Shown: piece by piece, positions 33,482-40,823 of the stretch
How positions within the stretch are numbered: position 1 is the stretch's first letter
Layout: the number at the start of each line of letters is the position of its first letter
DNA from: a virus
Reading direction: 5' to 3' (one strand)
Length of the DNA: 48,769 nt
Virus record (IMG/VR): IMGVR_UViG_3300031975_001983
Location: 1-48,769 of that record
The notes under the pieces: generated by a model
What the model was told of the DNA's origin: nothing
The model's input: only the letters and a program-made list of their open reading frames with translations
Databases searched by the model: none
Position numbers and translations under genes: made by a program

Positions 33482-34365
33482 TGGGCAGCACGCGCCTTAG
33501 AGAAGACCTGGAATATGAGATCAACGCCCGCACGCCGGCGCCGCCCCTCGATCTCCTGCAGTTCGAACACGCGATCCTGTTGCTCAGCGGACGCCAGCAG
33601 CCCTACTATGCTGGCGGCTCCTTCTATGCGCTGCAAGAAGCCAAGGGTGTCGGCGACCGCTACGATTACAGGCGCCGGGTCTGGAACGCGACCGATCACC
33701 CGCTCATCGGCGCCTCGGGCGCGACCGAGATGATCGTCAACGGCCAGCCGGTCATCGACTGCAACGGTTGCCCGGACACCTTCGGCGGTTTCGGCATACA
33801 GCCGTCGCGCTTCTCCGACAGGGCGGGGATGACTTTCGGCCTCGTCGCCCGGCGCCCGAACCTGCCGGCGTTCACGTCGAGCGAGGACGCCCTCTCGATC
33901 GCGGCGGACCCGACCGCTCCCGATCTCGTGATCTCCACCTATGAGACGGGGGGCGGCACCGCGCAGCGTTTCCGGATCTATGTCCGGACGATCGACCCCG
34001 TGACCGGGGAGCTGACCGGGCCGTTCTTCGCTCACACACCCGACATGCAACTCAACGCGTGGAACTACATGTTCGGGAGCGTGAACTACCCGACAGGCGA
34101 GATCAAGATCGCCCTCAACGGCGGCGACGTCACCACCGCGTCGTTCACGGTGCCGGCCGGCGGGGTTTCCGCCTTCGGCACGCGCAACCACAAGGCGGCG
34201 ATCTTCGGCCGCGCCGGCCAGGGCGCCCCCTACGTCAGCAGGCCGCACTCCAACTTCGACGATTTCATCGTCATGGACGGCGTCCACACCGAAACGGACG
34301 GCGGCGAGGGACAGAGGATCGCCGCGCACCTGATCGACCGGATCGAACGCCTTGAGCAGGCCTAG
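33478..34365 (+). CDS. Fibre-associated protein with LamG-like lectin domain
   Basis: The 295-residue protein (MMGSTRLREDLEYEINARTP) has a C-terminal half with the look of a concanavalin/LamG sandwich: WNYMFGSVNYPTGEIKIALN, a short hairpin, then AAIFGRAGQGAPYVSRPHSN and FDDFIVMDG. Such domains bind surface glycans. The ending IDRIERLEQA is helical. It is the last gene of the fibre block. Confidence 0.65.
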   Translation: MMGSTRLREDLEYEINARTPAPPLDLLQFEHAILLLSGRQQPYYAGGSFYALQEAKGVGDRYDYRRRVWNATDHPLIGASGATEMIVNGQPVIDCNGCPDTFGGFGIQPSRFSDRAGMTFGLVARRPNLPAFTSSEDALSIAADPTAPDLVISTYETGGGTAQRFRIYVRTIDPVTGELTGPFFAHTPDMQLNAWNYMFGSVNYPTGEIKIALNGGDVTTASFTVPAGGVSAFGTRNHKAAIFGRAGQGAPYVSRPHSNFDDFIVMDGVHTETDGGEGQRIAAHLIDRIERLEQA

Positions 34366-34388
34366 AGGCGGTCTAGGAAGGCAAGGGA

Positions 34389-34416
34389 TTGACGAGCCGA
34401 CGCGCTCATGTAGACA
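34389..34416 (+). promoter_or_regulatory. Possible promoter for the membrane glycosyltransferase pair
   Basis: TTGACG (34389-34394) and TAGACA (34411-34416) are separated by 16 bases in the 59-base gap after the fibre block. The -35 is good and the -10 is weak. An own promoter would let the next two genes be expressed in a lysogen. Confidence 0.35.
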
Positions 34417-34424
34417 GAAGCGCA

Positions 34425-35009
34425 ATGAGGATCCTTGTTCCGCTCCTGTTGTGCATCGCGTCCCTGGGACCGCTCGTTTATCCGATGGCCACGGTGCTAT
34501 GGCGGATCGATCCGACAGGCAAGATCGTATCGGCCCCGCTCATCGACGGCGAAATCCTTGAGCAGAAGGTCGTGCTCGATCCCGAACTCGCCGCCGTTGC
34601 CAGCCGGATTTGCGTCTCTCAGCACCTCTCCAACGAACCGGCGAACGGTGTGGTTTGGATCAGGATGAAGAGCTACTGGAAGGAGGTCGCGGTTCTGACC
34701 CGGGGGCGCGATATCACCCGGTCGCCGGTCGAGGTCTGCACCACGGAAAAGAACGATCTAACCGTGTCGGTCGAAGGCCCGTCGCGGTCCGCCGATACTC
34801 CAAACGCTCCAAAAGCCATTCTGACCGACAGCCTGAAGTTCGGGCATCTTGCCAGCGATCCGACCAAGGCGCTCCTGTTGCGGGTGAGCTATGAGGTGCC
34901 GCCGACGAGCGCTTGGCCGTTCCCATCCGTAGCGGTCGCGCTCACGCTGGCGATGCTACTTACCGCCGGACTGGTCGGGTTCAACGTCAGCCGATCCGAT
35001 GACGCGTAG
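34425..35009 (+). CDS. Membrane-anchored protein, partner of the glycosyltransferase
   Basis: The 194-residue protein has a hydrophobic N-terminal anchor (MRILVPLLLCIASLGPLVYP), a domain of about 130 residues with two cysteines (SRICVSQH and VEVCTTEK) likely on the periplasmic side, and a second span near the end (AVALTLAMLLTAGLVGF). The ATG at 34425 begins translation in the gap after the fibres. Its stop overlaps the start of the glycosyltransferase by 11 bases, indicating a functional pair. No family is recognised. Confidence 0.65.
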   Translation: MRILVPLLLCIASLGPLVYPMATVLWRIDPTGKIVSAPLIDGEILEQKVVLDPELAAVASRICVSQHLSNEPANGVVWIRMKSYWKEVAVLTRGRDITRSPVEVCTTEKNDLTVSVEGPSRSADTPNAPKAILTDSLKFGHLASDPTKALLLRVSYEVPPTSAWPFPSVAVALTLAMLLTAGLVGFNVSRSDDA

Positions 35010-36495
35010 ACGTTTCACACTGCTCGCCGTCGCGGCCGTCGCGTTCCTTAAGTTCGTGATACTCGGTCAGTTCGTCGTTCCGCCGTGGTCGAACGCCGAT
35101 GAGACCGCGCATTACAGTTATGTCATGCTGCTGGCGCGCGGGGATTTCACGCCCGAGCACGGCGTCGACCGGCAGGATCCGGCCGCCTTCGCCAGCCAGA
35201 ACGGCACCGGCCGGCCTGGCGTGCTTTATGTCTTGAGCCATCCGCCGCTCTACTATCTGGCGATGGCGCCGTTCGGGGCCGTAGCGGACGCGGTTTCCGA
35301 CGACCCGGTTGTGGTGCTGAAAACGCTCCGCCTGGTCACGTCGTTCGTCAGTACGATCGGTGTGGTTCTCATCGTCATGACGGCGATGACCCTGGGATTG
35401 TCGTGGGCGGCCGTCTGGCTGGTTGCGGGCATCACGCTTGCGACGCCGCATTTCGGCTCGCTCAGCGGCGGGGTGTCGAACGACATCGGCGTGTTCACGA
35501 CGGCGGCTATGGGAGCCTACTTCCTGGCACGCTTTCTCAAACAGGGGGCGAGGAAAGACGAGGCTCTGGCGATCGTCGGCTTTGCCGGCGCCGCGCTCTG
35601 CAAGGCGACCTCGCTGCCGTTCTTCGTGGCGTTCTCGCTGTTCTTCCTGCTGCTGCGTCTCTGGAAGCGGGACGTCCGGCAGATCGTGCTGACCGCGGCA
35701 ACAGTGGCCGCGGCCGGGTTGCCGATCTTCCTGTGGCATCTCGACAGCTTCATCCGGTACGGAAATTGGGTTCGCCTCGGCAGCCTGAAGACCGTGAAGG
35801 TGTTGTCGACGACCGAGCTTCCGCTGCTCGACTTCCTCGCCAGCGCGAAGCTGACGGACCATTTCCTTGCCAGCTTCCACGGCCATACCTGGCTGCGGCG
35901 GCTCTCCGACCAAATCGTGATGATCTATGTGCCCTCGGGTGGGGAGAGGACGGCGTACATTTCGCTGATAGCCGCGATGCTGGTTGTGGTCGTGCTCTGC
36001 ATGATCGTCCGGCGCGGGGCCATCGGCGAGCACTGGCTCGAGCGGGTAGGAGCCGTCGGCATTGCATTGGTCGCGGCGTACCTGTCCGGGTCGTTCGTTG
36101 CGGGGCAGCCGATAACGGAGGTCGTGATCGCGGCGATGACCTTCATGGGGGTGTACGCGATCGCGCGGTCGTACCGGCTACTGATCAGCGACGATGCTTC
36201 GGAGAAGTTTACGATCCTGGCGTTCGCGGCCATGTTCTGCATGGCGGTTCTGATGCTGTACCAGATCTGGCAGGTGACGCTGATCTGGGGAAAGCCGCGC
36301 GCCATGCACGGGAGATACTTCTACGCCGTGGCGCCGATGTTCCTGGTAGCGATCGCTGCGGCCATCGATCTGAAGCCGATCAGGAGATGGGTGTTCCCGG
36401 CGCTGCTGGTCGGGTTCTTTCTGCTCGAGTCCTACTACTGGAACCACTCTGCCTGGCCGATCTACCGGGCGTACTGGGATATCCGGGGCCTGTAG
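34999..36495 (+). CDS. Integral membrane GT-C glycosyltransferase (DUF2142/PMT-like)
   Basis: The 498-residue protein has about ten to twelve hydrophobic spans. After the first span comes VVPPWSNADETAHYSYVMLL, where the acidic/His pair in the first loop matches the GT-C pattern. It is followed by RPGVLYVLSHPPLYYLAMAP, typical of DUF2142 and dolichyl-type transferases. Such enzymes transfer a sugar from a lipid carrier on the outer side of the inner membrane. Location beside the fibre genes suggests it alters the host surface glycan, changing the phage receptor in lysogens. No gtrA or gtrB flippase or carrier-charging genes are seen. Confidence 0.8.
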   Translation: MTRRRFTLLAVAAVAFLKFVILGQFVVPPWSNADETAHYSYVMLLARGDFTPEHGVDRQDPAAFASQNGTGRPGVLYVLSHPPLYYLAMAPFGAVADAVSDDPVVVLKTLRLVTSFVSTIGVVLIVMTAMTLGLSWAAVWLVAGITLATPHFGSLSGGVSNDIGVFTTAAMGAYFLARFLKQGARKDEALAIVGFAGAALCKATSLPFFVAFSLFFLLLRLWKRDVRQIVLTAATVAAAGLPIFLWHLDSFIRYGNWVRLGSLKTVKVLSTTELPLLDFLASAKLTDHFLASFHGHTWLRRLSDQIVMIYVPSGGERTAYISLIAAMLVVVVLCMIVRRGAIGEHWLERVGAVGIALVAAYLSGSFVAGQPITEVVIAAMTFMGVYAIARSYRLLISDDASEKFTILAFAAMFCMAVLMLYQIWQVTLIWGKPRAMHGRYFYAVAPMFLVAIAAAIDLKPIRRWVFPALLVGFFLLESYYWNHSAWPIYRAYWDIRGL

Positions 36496-36507
36496 CGGCC
36501 GAATGGA

Positions 36508-36669
36508 TCAAGGGGCAACGCCCTGAAATCCAGTCATCCAGTCCGACACATACAGGATCACGCCCATCGCCAGCATGGCGCCGGCGAAGAGCAGGAAGGT
36601 GAGCCCGATGTATCGGGCGGCCGTACCCGCTGAAGCCATGATGCCCTTCGCGGTTCCTGAGTGCTGCAT
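36508..36669 (-). CDS. Small single-span membrane protein
   Basis: The 53-residue product begins MQHSGTAKGIMASAGTAARY and has one span (YIGLTFLLFAGAMLAMGVIL). AGGAG lies 6 bases before the ATG on the minus strand, which makes the gene credible. It faces the glycosyltransferase gene tail to tail and is divergent from the endolysin gene. Possible roles are lysis inhibition or exclusion, but nothing specific is visible. Confidence 0.58.
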   Translation of the reverse strand: MQHSGTAKGIMASAGTAARYIGLTFLLFAGAMLAMGVILYVSDWMTGFQGVAP

Positions 36670-36810
36670 CGGTCGCTCCTGTTGATGGGGTGCCTGTCCG
36701 ATACCATGCGCGGTTAGCCGGAGCAATTCCGCCGGTCGCCGCACCCACGACTGAACTCTCGATCGCACATCGAAGCGAACCGTCCCGATATCATCGGCGC
36801 GGCGCTTTGG

Positions 36811-36827
36811 CATGCCGGAACGGCATG
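36811..36827. other. Hairpin upstream of the endolysin
   Basis: CATGCC and GGCATG pair around GGAAC within the 193-base divergent gap 36670-36862. No T-run is present. It may be an operator or a structure in the leader of the lysis genes. No convincing promoter is seen. Confidence 0.35.
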
Positions 36828-36862
36828 AAGATGTACTTGCCACACTCCCGAAAGGACAGACG

Positions 36863-37705
36863 ATGAACGTCATCCCCGACGCATGGCTTCCGGCCGTGCC
36901 AATGAAACGCGTCCACGGCCACTGGACCGCCGGCGGCCATGAAGCCAACGCGACCGACCGCAAGGCCTATCACGTTCTCGTCGAGGGCGACGGGAAACTC
37001 GTGCGCGGTGTCCCTTCGATCGCCGCCAATTCCGCTTCGATCAAGGACGGCTATGCCGCCCACACGCTCAACGCCAACACCGACGCGATCGGCATTTCCA
37101 TGTGCGGCATGGCCGGTGCGGTGGAAAGCCCGTTCGTGCCCGGCCGCACGCCGCTCACCTTGCCGCAGTGGACCGCCTTCATCGCAGCCGTGGCGCAGCT
37201 CTGCCGGGTCTACGACATCCCGGTGACGCCGAAGACAGTGCTCTTCCACGCCGAGGTGCAGGCCAATCTCGGTATCAAGCAGCGCAACAAGTGGGACGTG
37301 ACGAGGCTGGTCTTTGATCCCGCGACGGTGGGCGCCAAGGTGATCGGCGACAAGATGCGCCGCGAGGTCTCGGCGCTGCTCGCCGGCAAGGCGCCGGCGG
37401 AGCCGGTCGAGCCGGTACCCGAGGGCGCCCGCGCCAGGGTGACCGCCGCCAGCCTTAATTTCCGCCGTGCCCCGGACGGCGAGATCACCGGCAGCCTGCC
37501 CGAGGGTCTTATCGTCGAGGTCATCGCGATCGACGGCGACTGGCTCAACATCGAGACGCCGGCCGGCTATCGCGGATGGGTGTCTCGCGCGCACGTCGTC
37601 ATGGTCGACGGTCCGCCAGCGGCCGAACCGACGAAGCCCGACCCGCGCCGCAAGATGATCGATGACATCCGCGCCATGCTCGACGACCTCGAAGCGGTGC
37701 TCTGA
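36863..37705 (+). CDS. Endolysin: N-acetylmuramoyl-L-alanine amidase with SH3 domain
   Basis: The 280-residue protein begins MNVIPDAWLPAVPMKRVHGH. The amidase-2-like part spans about residues 1-165 with HGHWTAGGHEAN, AYHVLVEGDGKLVRG, GISMCGMAGA and a late FHAEVQ...RNKWDVT; the histidines and Asp are the expected zinc-site positions. An SH3b-like domain (about 193-250, VTAASLNFRRAPDGEITGSL and YRGWVSRAHVVMV) should bind the wall. No signal peptide is present, so release depends on a holin. AAAGGA lies upstream. Confidence 0.85.
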   Translation: MNVIPDAWLPAVPMKRVHGHWTAGGHEANATDRKAYHVLVEGDGKLVRGVPSIAANSASIKDGYAAHTLNANTDAIGISMCGMAGAVESPFVPGRTPLTLPQWTAFIAAVAQLCRVYDIPVTPKTVLFHAEVQANLGIKQRNKWDVTRLVFDPATVGAKVIGDKMRREVSALLAGKAPAEPVEPVPEGARARVTAASLNFRRAPDGEITGSLPEGLIVEVIAIDGDWLNIETPAGYRGWVSRAHVVMVDGPPAAEPTKPDPRRKMIDDIRAMLDDLEAVL

Positions 37706-37761
37706 CCATTCATTCCCGATCCCCCGGACGATCCGGGGCAAAACCCCGAAAGGAAATCATC

Positions 37762-37929
37762 ATGGGTAACATCGAACAGCTCATCCGCATCGGCCTCTTC
37801 ACCGCCGGCGGCTACCTGCTTGGCGACGGGATCGCGCAGAGCGCAGAATTCCAGGGCGCCGTCGGCGGCATCATGCAGGTCGGCACCTTCGTGTGGTGGA
37901 TGATCCGCAACCGCGCCGCCGCCAGGTGA
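37762..37929 (+). CDS. Small holin-like protein
   Basis: The 55-residue protein, MGNIEQLIRIGLFTAGGYLL and onward, has two short amphipathic or hydrophobic helices separated by a turn and a basic end (WWMIRNRAAAR), the form of small phage holins. GAAAGGAAATC precedes the ATG. It follows the endolysin by 56 bases. Confidence 0.62.
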   Translation: MGNIEQLIRIGLFTAGGYLLGDGIAQSAEFQGAVGGIMQVGTFVWWMIRNRAAAR

Positions 37930-38054
37930 TGCCCTGGCGCGTCTGCCTCGCCGCCCTCATCGGCGGCGGGGTCATCATCGGGCTGGCGGCGCTGGTCCAT
38001 ACCCCGATCCCGAGAATGGACGGCCGGCAGCATGGCATCGACCAGCCTCAATGA
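37929..38054 (+). CDS. Small membrane peptide, lysis cassette
   Basis: The 41-residue product, MPWRVCLAALIGGGVIIGLA then ALVHTPIPRM, has one membrane span and a polar tail. Its ATG shares a base with the preceding stop, and its 3' end overlaps the next gene by 23 bases in another frame, a nesting typical of lysis genes. No lipobox is seen, so it is not a standard Rz1. Confidence 0.5.
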   Translation: MPWRVCLAALIGGGVIIGLAALVHTPIPRMDGRQHGIDQPQ

Positions 38055-38415
38055 AATTTACCGGGCAATCGGCGCTCTCACCGAAGCCGTCGAAGGGCTC
38101 AAGGACCAGATCGGCGCCAACGAAAAGCGCAACGAGGAAGCAATCCGCTCGGCCAACGAGAGTAGGGCCAATGTGCACCGACGCCTCGACGCGCTCGTCG
38201 AACGCACGACGGATCTGGAGACATCCATGTCCAACGTCAAGAAGACGATCGAGGAAGTCGAAGCCGTTACGGTCGAGGTCACGACCCTGCGCACGAAGGC
38301 GCAAGGGGCCGGGACTTTGGGCTATTGGCTGTTGCGGGCTGGCACCGTCATCCTGAGCGGTGCCGCCGGGTTCGGCGCCGCCTACACCTGGCTCACCGGG
38401 CGCCCGCCGCCATAG
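38032..38415 (+). CDS. Coiled-coil protein with C-terminal membrane span (DUF1515-like)
   Basis: The 127-residue protein has long amphipathic helices (IGALTEAVEGLKDQIGANEK to VKKTIEEVEAVTVEVTTLRT) and one membrane span near the C-terminus (LLRAGTVILSGAAGFGAAYT). It resembles the DUF1515 proteins of rhizobial prophages. Its place suggests a role in lysis, perhaps spanin-like or holin-regulating, which is inference. Confidence 0.68.
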   Translation: MASTSLNEIYRAIGALTEAVEGLKDQIGANEKRNEEAIRSANESRANVHRRLDALVERTTDLETSMSNVKKTIEEVEAVTVEVTTLRTKAQGAGTLGYWLLRAGTVILSGAAGFGAAYTWLTGRPPP

Positions 38416-38433
38416 CTGCAAGACCGTTTCCTT

Positions 38434-38473
38434 GGCCCCACCACCTCAGTTGACCGGGTGGCGGGGCCTTTTT
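38434..38473 (+). terminator. Intrinsic terminator after the lysis genes
   Basis: GGCCCC and GGGGCC, with further partial pairing inside (CCACC and GGTGG), are followed by TTTTT. The stem begins 18 bases after the stop of the 38032 gene. It ends the late rightward transcript. Confidence 0.8.
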
Positions 38474-38480
38474 GCGTTTC

Positions 38481-38582
38481 CTACAGCCAGGGAAGCAGGT
38501 AGGCCGAGACGGTGGAGACGAGCCAGACCGAGAGGATCAGTCCGGCCACCGCGGCAACGATATGTTTCCCGCGTGCTTTCAT
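38481..38582 (-). CDS. 33-residue membrane peptide
   Basis: MKARGKHIVAAVAGLILSVW continues as one membrane span and ends AYLLPWL. It follows the lipoprotein gene by nine bases on the same strand. The ribosome-binding site (GGCGG) is weak. It may act with the lipoprotein; the call is tentative. Confidence 0.42.
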   Translation of the reverse strand: MKARGKHIVAAVAGLILSVWLVSTVSAYLLPWL

Positions 38583-38591
38583 CCGCCGTCG

Positions 38592-38972
38592 CTATTCAGC
38601 ACCTGCCGTCATCGCTTCCACCTTGTCGCGCGCTGCGCGATAGGCATCCCGATCCCTCACGAACCGTCCTCGTGCCGGCTCGAGTTCGGCGCGCAAGGCG
38701 TTCTCCCGCGCAGTGTCACCCGCTTCCTTCGCCGCCAGAACTTCGTTGCGCTTGGCACGGTATTCGGCTCGGGACACAGCGAGCGTCGCCTGGAGTTCCT
38801 CCATTTCGGCGACAGCGGCGTCTCGCGTCTGGTCGGACGGATCGACGGCCGTCGACGCTGCGGCAGGTTCATTGCTGGAGACCGGCGCTGCGGGCGGCGT
38901 CTCCGGTTCATCCGAGCATCCGGCGAGCGCCAGTCCGGCGAGGACGGCGAGGGGTAGCAGTAGTCGCGTCAA
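38592..38972 (-). CDS. Phage lipoprotein with coiled-coil region
   Basis: The 126-residue product starts at TTG 38972 with AGGAG 7 bases upstream. The signal MTRLLLPLAVLAGLALAGC has a clear lipobox (LAGC), so Cys19 should be lipidated. A Pro/Ala/Ser linker is followed by a charged helical region (EMEELQATLAVSRAEYRAKR onward). It lies at the end of the prophage map farthest from int, on the opposite strand to the late genes, the usual place for lysogenic conversion genes. Superinfection exclusion is a reasonable guess. Confidence 0.7.
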   Translation of the reverse strand: MTRLLLPLAVLAGLALAGCSDEPETPPAAPVSSNEPAAASTAVDPSDQTRDAAVAEMEELQATLAVSRAEYRAKRNEVLAAKEAGDTARENALRAELEPARGRFVRDRDAYRAARDKVEAMTAGAE

Positions 38973-39007
38973 TTCCCATCTCCTGGTTCTTTGTTGCCGC
39001 GGCGAGT

Positions 39008-39313
39008 TTAGACGCAAGGGCCATGACGACAATATGGCGCCGGCTCCATTTCCGCCTCATCGCGGTCAATCATCACCATAGCCCTGCCCTCGATCGCCAG
39101 CATCGCCTCCCGCCGGCTGTTTTCGTGGCCGGCGTTCGGCACCACGCCTTCGCGCCAGACGAACCATTTCCAGATGGTGCCATAGACGCCGCCGATTTCC
39201 GCCATATAGACCCGTCCGACCTCTTCTTCGCCCGCAAGGGCGACGAGATCTGTGGCCTCGCGGGCGTCTTCGTCATCCGGCCAGGTGTAGCGCCATTCGA
39301 TTTCGACGGGCAT
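39008..39313 (-). CDS. Small acidic unknown protein next to attP
   Basis: The 101-residue product (MPVEIEWRYTWPDDEDAREA) is acidic and Trp-rich (GTIWKWFVWREG), with a conserved-looking middle. The start is 7 bases from the left arm-type repeat, and no clear ribosome-binding site is visible, so the mRNA may be short-leadered. It is probably co-transcribed with the lipoprotein. Function unknown. Confidence 0.55.
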   Translation of the reverse strand: MPVEIEWRYTWPDDEDAREATDLVALAGEEEVGRVYMAEIGGVYGTIWKWFVWREGVVPNAGHENSRREAMLAIEGRAMVMIDRDEAEMEPAPYCRHGPCV

Positions 39314-39320
39314 GGATAAC

Positions 39321-39338
39321 GGTGCGGAAACGGTGCGG
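39321..39338. repeat. Left attP arm repeat
   Basis: GGTGCGGAAACGGTGCGG is repeated exactly at 39516-39533. The two copies flank the tRNA-derived core at 48 and 84 bases, the arrangement of arm-type integrase sites. Each copy itself contains CGGTGCGG-like units twice. Confidence 0.7.
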
Positions 39339-39385
39339 CATTTCGATCCCGAGCCTCGGGAGAATGGGCAACTTATTGATTTCTC

Positions 39386-39432
39386 TGGTCGGAGTGGCAG
39401 GATTCGAACCTGCGACCCCATCGTCCCGAACG
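39386..39432 (-). other. attP core: 3' half of a tRNA-Pro(CGG)
   Basis: Read on the minus strand the segment is CGTTCGGGACGATGGGG, then the T-arm GGTTCGAATCC, an acceptor 3' strand CACTCCG, and ACCA. This is a tRNA from the anticodon loop (TTCGGGA, anticodon CGG, proline) to the encoded CCA. The 5' half is absent and pairing already fails in the anticodon stem, so it is not a working tRNA gene. It is the piece that restores a host tRNA-Pro on integration. The integrase gene lies 108 bases away. Confidence 0.88.
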
Positions 39433-39450
39433 TCGTAGGCTTCCCAAAAG

Positions 39451-39468
39451 TTCAACGAATTCAACGAA
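39451..39468. repeat. Tandem TTCAACGAA beside the attP core
   Basis: Two perfect copies of the 9-mer lie between the core and the right arm repeat. They may be excisionase or host-factor sites, or a second class of arm site. Confidence 0.45.
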
Positions 39469-39515
39469 ATTGATCAACGCCGATTTCGCTTCGTTCGTTT
39501 CATGTTCCGCGAAGC

Positions 39516-39533
39516 GGTGCGGAAACGGTGCGG
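39516..39533. repeat. Right attP arm repeat
   Basis: This is an exact copy of the 18-base repeat at 39321-39338, lying between the attP core and the integrase stop codon. Confidence 0.7.
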
Positions 39534-39540
39534 AGATGGA

Positions 39541-40647
39541 TCAGTAGGCATCGGCCGCGGCGCGCTGGAACGATGGATCGTTGTGCAGATAGGTGCGCTC
39601 GTATTCGTCGACGGTCAGGCCGAGTGAGGCCGCGGCCTCGCCGGACGGTACGCCGGCCTGCGCGAGCCATGTGCCGCGCGTGTGGCGCAGGACGTGCGGG
39701 GTGACTTCCCGAGGCAGCCTTGCCGCCGCGATGGCGCTGCGGAACGCCTTGTTCGGTTTCGTGATCGGGGCGCCGAGGTAGTGCACGGCGGGGCGGATGC
39801 CCGCCGACCCGTCCGTCCATCCGTCCATCCGCTTCCACCGGCGCAGATGGTTCATGAGCTTGCGGGCGATCTTGACCGGCGGCTTGCGCTTGTTGTGCGC
39901 CACGCGCTCGCCTTCGGCGCGCCGGAAGATGACGCCGCGATCGAGGTCGATCCATCCGCCGTCGGTGTTGCGCATCCATTGCAGCGCCAGGATCGCGCCC
40001 GGCCGCGTGCCGGTGTAGAGCCCGATCAGGATCAATCGCGCCAGGTGCGCCCGCTTCTGGTCGCGCCGTCGCGTCCACCGCGTCCCCTGCCGCTCCCAGC
40101 CGAGCGCGGCCCATAGCAGCGCCGCCGCCTCCGGCCGGGTGAGATAGACCTCGCGCGGCATGCTCTTGCCGGGCAAGGTGACGGACGGCAGGACGTCGAG
40201 GCCGTGTTCCTTGTGGTAGTGCCGCAGGGCCGCGCGCAGGACTTCGAGATCCCGCCGGCCGCCCGATTGCGTGCCGCGCATCGCGGCATAGTCCCGGCAC
40301 GCTTTTCCCTTGATGTCGGAAACGGCCATGGCGCCGAAGAATTCATTAAGCCGGCCGATGATCTGGTGCGTAGTCCGCGGCGCAGCGGTTCCCGCGGCCT
40401 TGTCGTCGAGATAGACGGCGAGGACGTCGCCTATCGGGATCTGAGAGGCACGACCGCCGCGCTGCGGTTCGTACTTTTGGGCGAGGTAGGCTTCGAGCTG
40501 GCGCTCTGCGTCTGCAATCTGATCCTCAAGGCATCCTGTGCGCTGATGACGTTTCCCGTCCTTGATGATCCATGTTCGCCGCACGACGCCGTCGGCGCCG
40601 GCCTCTCTTCGAAGCCACAGGCGGGGCGGCTTGCGTTTCTGCGGCAT
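39541..40647 (-). CDS. int: Tyrosine-family site-specific integrase
   Basis: The 368-residue protein has the catalytic residues of the family: Arg215 in TGTRPGAIL, HVLRHTRG (His318, Arg321), Trp327 and the nucleophile candidate Tyr353 in EYERTYLH. Residues 1-65 are an arm-binding-like domain and about 70-150 a SAM-like core-binding domain. It recombines the tRNA-derived core at 39386-39432. Its 5' end overlaps the preceding gene by 217 bases in another frame, which is unusually long. Confidence 0.93.
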   Translation of the reverse strand: MPQKRKPPRLWLRREAGADGVVRRTWIIKDGKRHQRTGCLEDQIADAERQLEAYLAQKYEPQRGGRASQIPIGDVLAVYLDDKAAGTAAPRTTHQIIGRLNEFFGAMAVSDIKGKACRDYAAMRGTQSGGRRDLEVLRAALRHYHKEHGLDVLPSVTLPGKSMPREVYLTRPEAAALLWAALGWERQGTRWTRRRDQKRAHLARLILIGLYTGTRPGAILALQWMRNTDGGWIDLDRGVIFRRAEGERVAHNKRKPPVKIARKLMNHLRRWKRMDGWTDGSAGIRPAVHYLGAPITKPNKAFRSAIAAARLPREVTPHVLRHTRGTWLAQAGVPSGEAAASLGLTVDEYERTYLHNDPSFQRAAADAY

Positions 40648-40823
40648 CTTTCCTTCATGTCCTCGATCGCCCGGCGCGTGACGAAGTCCTTGCGCGCGAT
40701 CTGCATCATGTCAAGATTGCCCTTCTTCGCCTCGGTCCGCAGCGCCGACGGCGTAAGGCGGCCGCCGAAGAACAGGCGGCAGGCCTCGGGAAGGGTGACC
40801 GGTTCGTCGTCGTCCACGGTCAC
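40431..40823 (-). CDS. Excisionase-like HTH protein overlapping int
   Basis: The 130-residue product starts at GTG 40823, which overlaps the HNH stop (GTGA). Residues about 9-55 (VTLPEACRLFFGGRLTPSAL and MMQIARKDFVTRRAIEDM) form a MerR/Xis-type helix-turn-helix. The C-terminal 70 residues are read from DNA that also encodes the integrase N-terminus and look like frame noise. It probably controls excision or int expression. Confidence 0.65.
   Translation of the reverse strand: MTVDDDEPVTLPEACRLFFGGRLTPSALRTEAKKGNLDMMQIARKDFVTRRAIEDMKERCRRNASRPACGFEERPAPTASCGEHGSSRTGNVISAQDALRIRLQTQSASSKPTSPKSTNRSAAVVPLRSR

Noticed and set aside
34999-36495. Classical gtrA-gtrB-gtrC seroconversion operon
   Set aside because: Only one multi-span GT-C-like gene is present; no small flippase or GtrB-like transferase lies beside it.
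39386-39432. Functional tRNA-Pro gene
   Set aside because: Only the 3' half is present and the anticodon stem does not pair; it is an attachment core.
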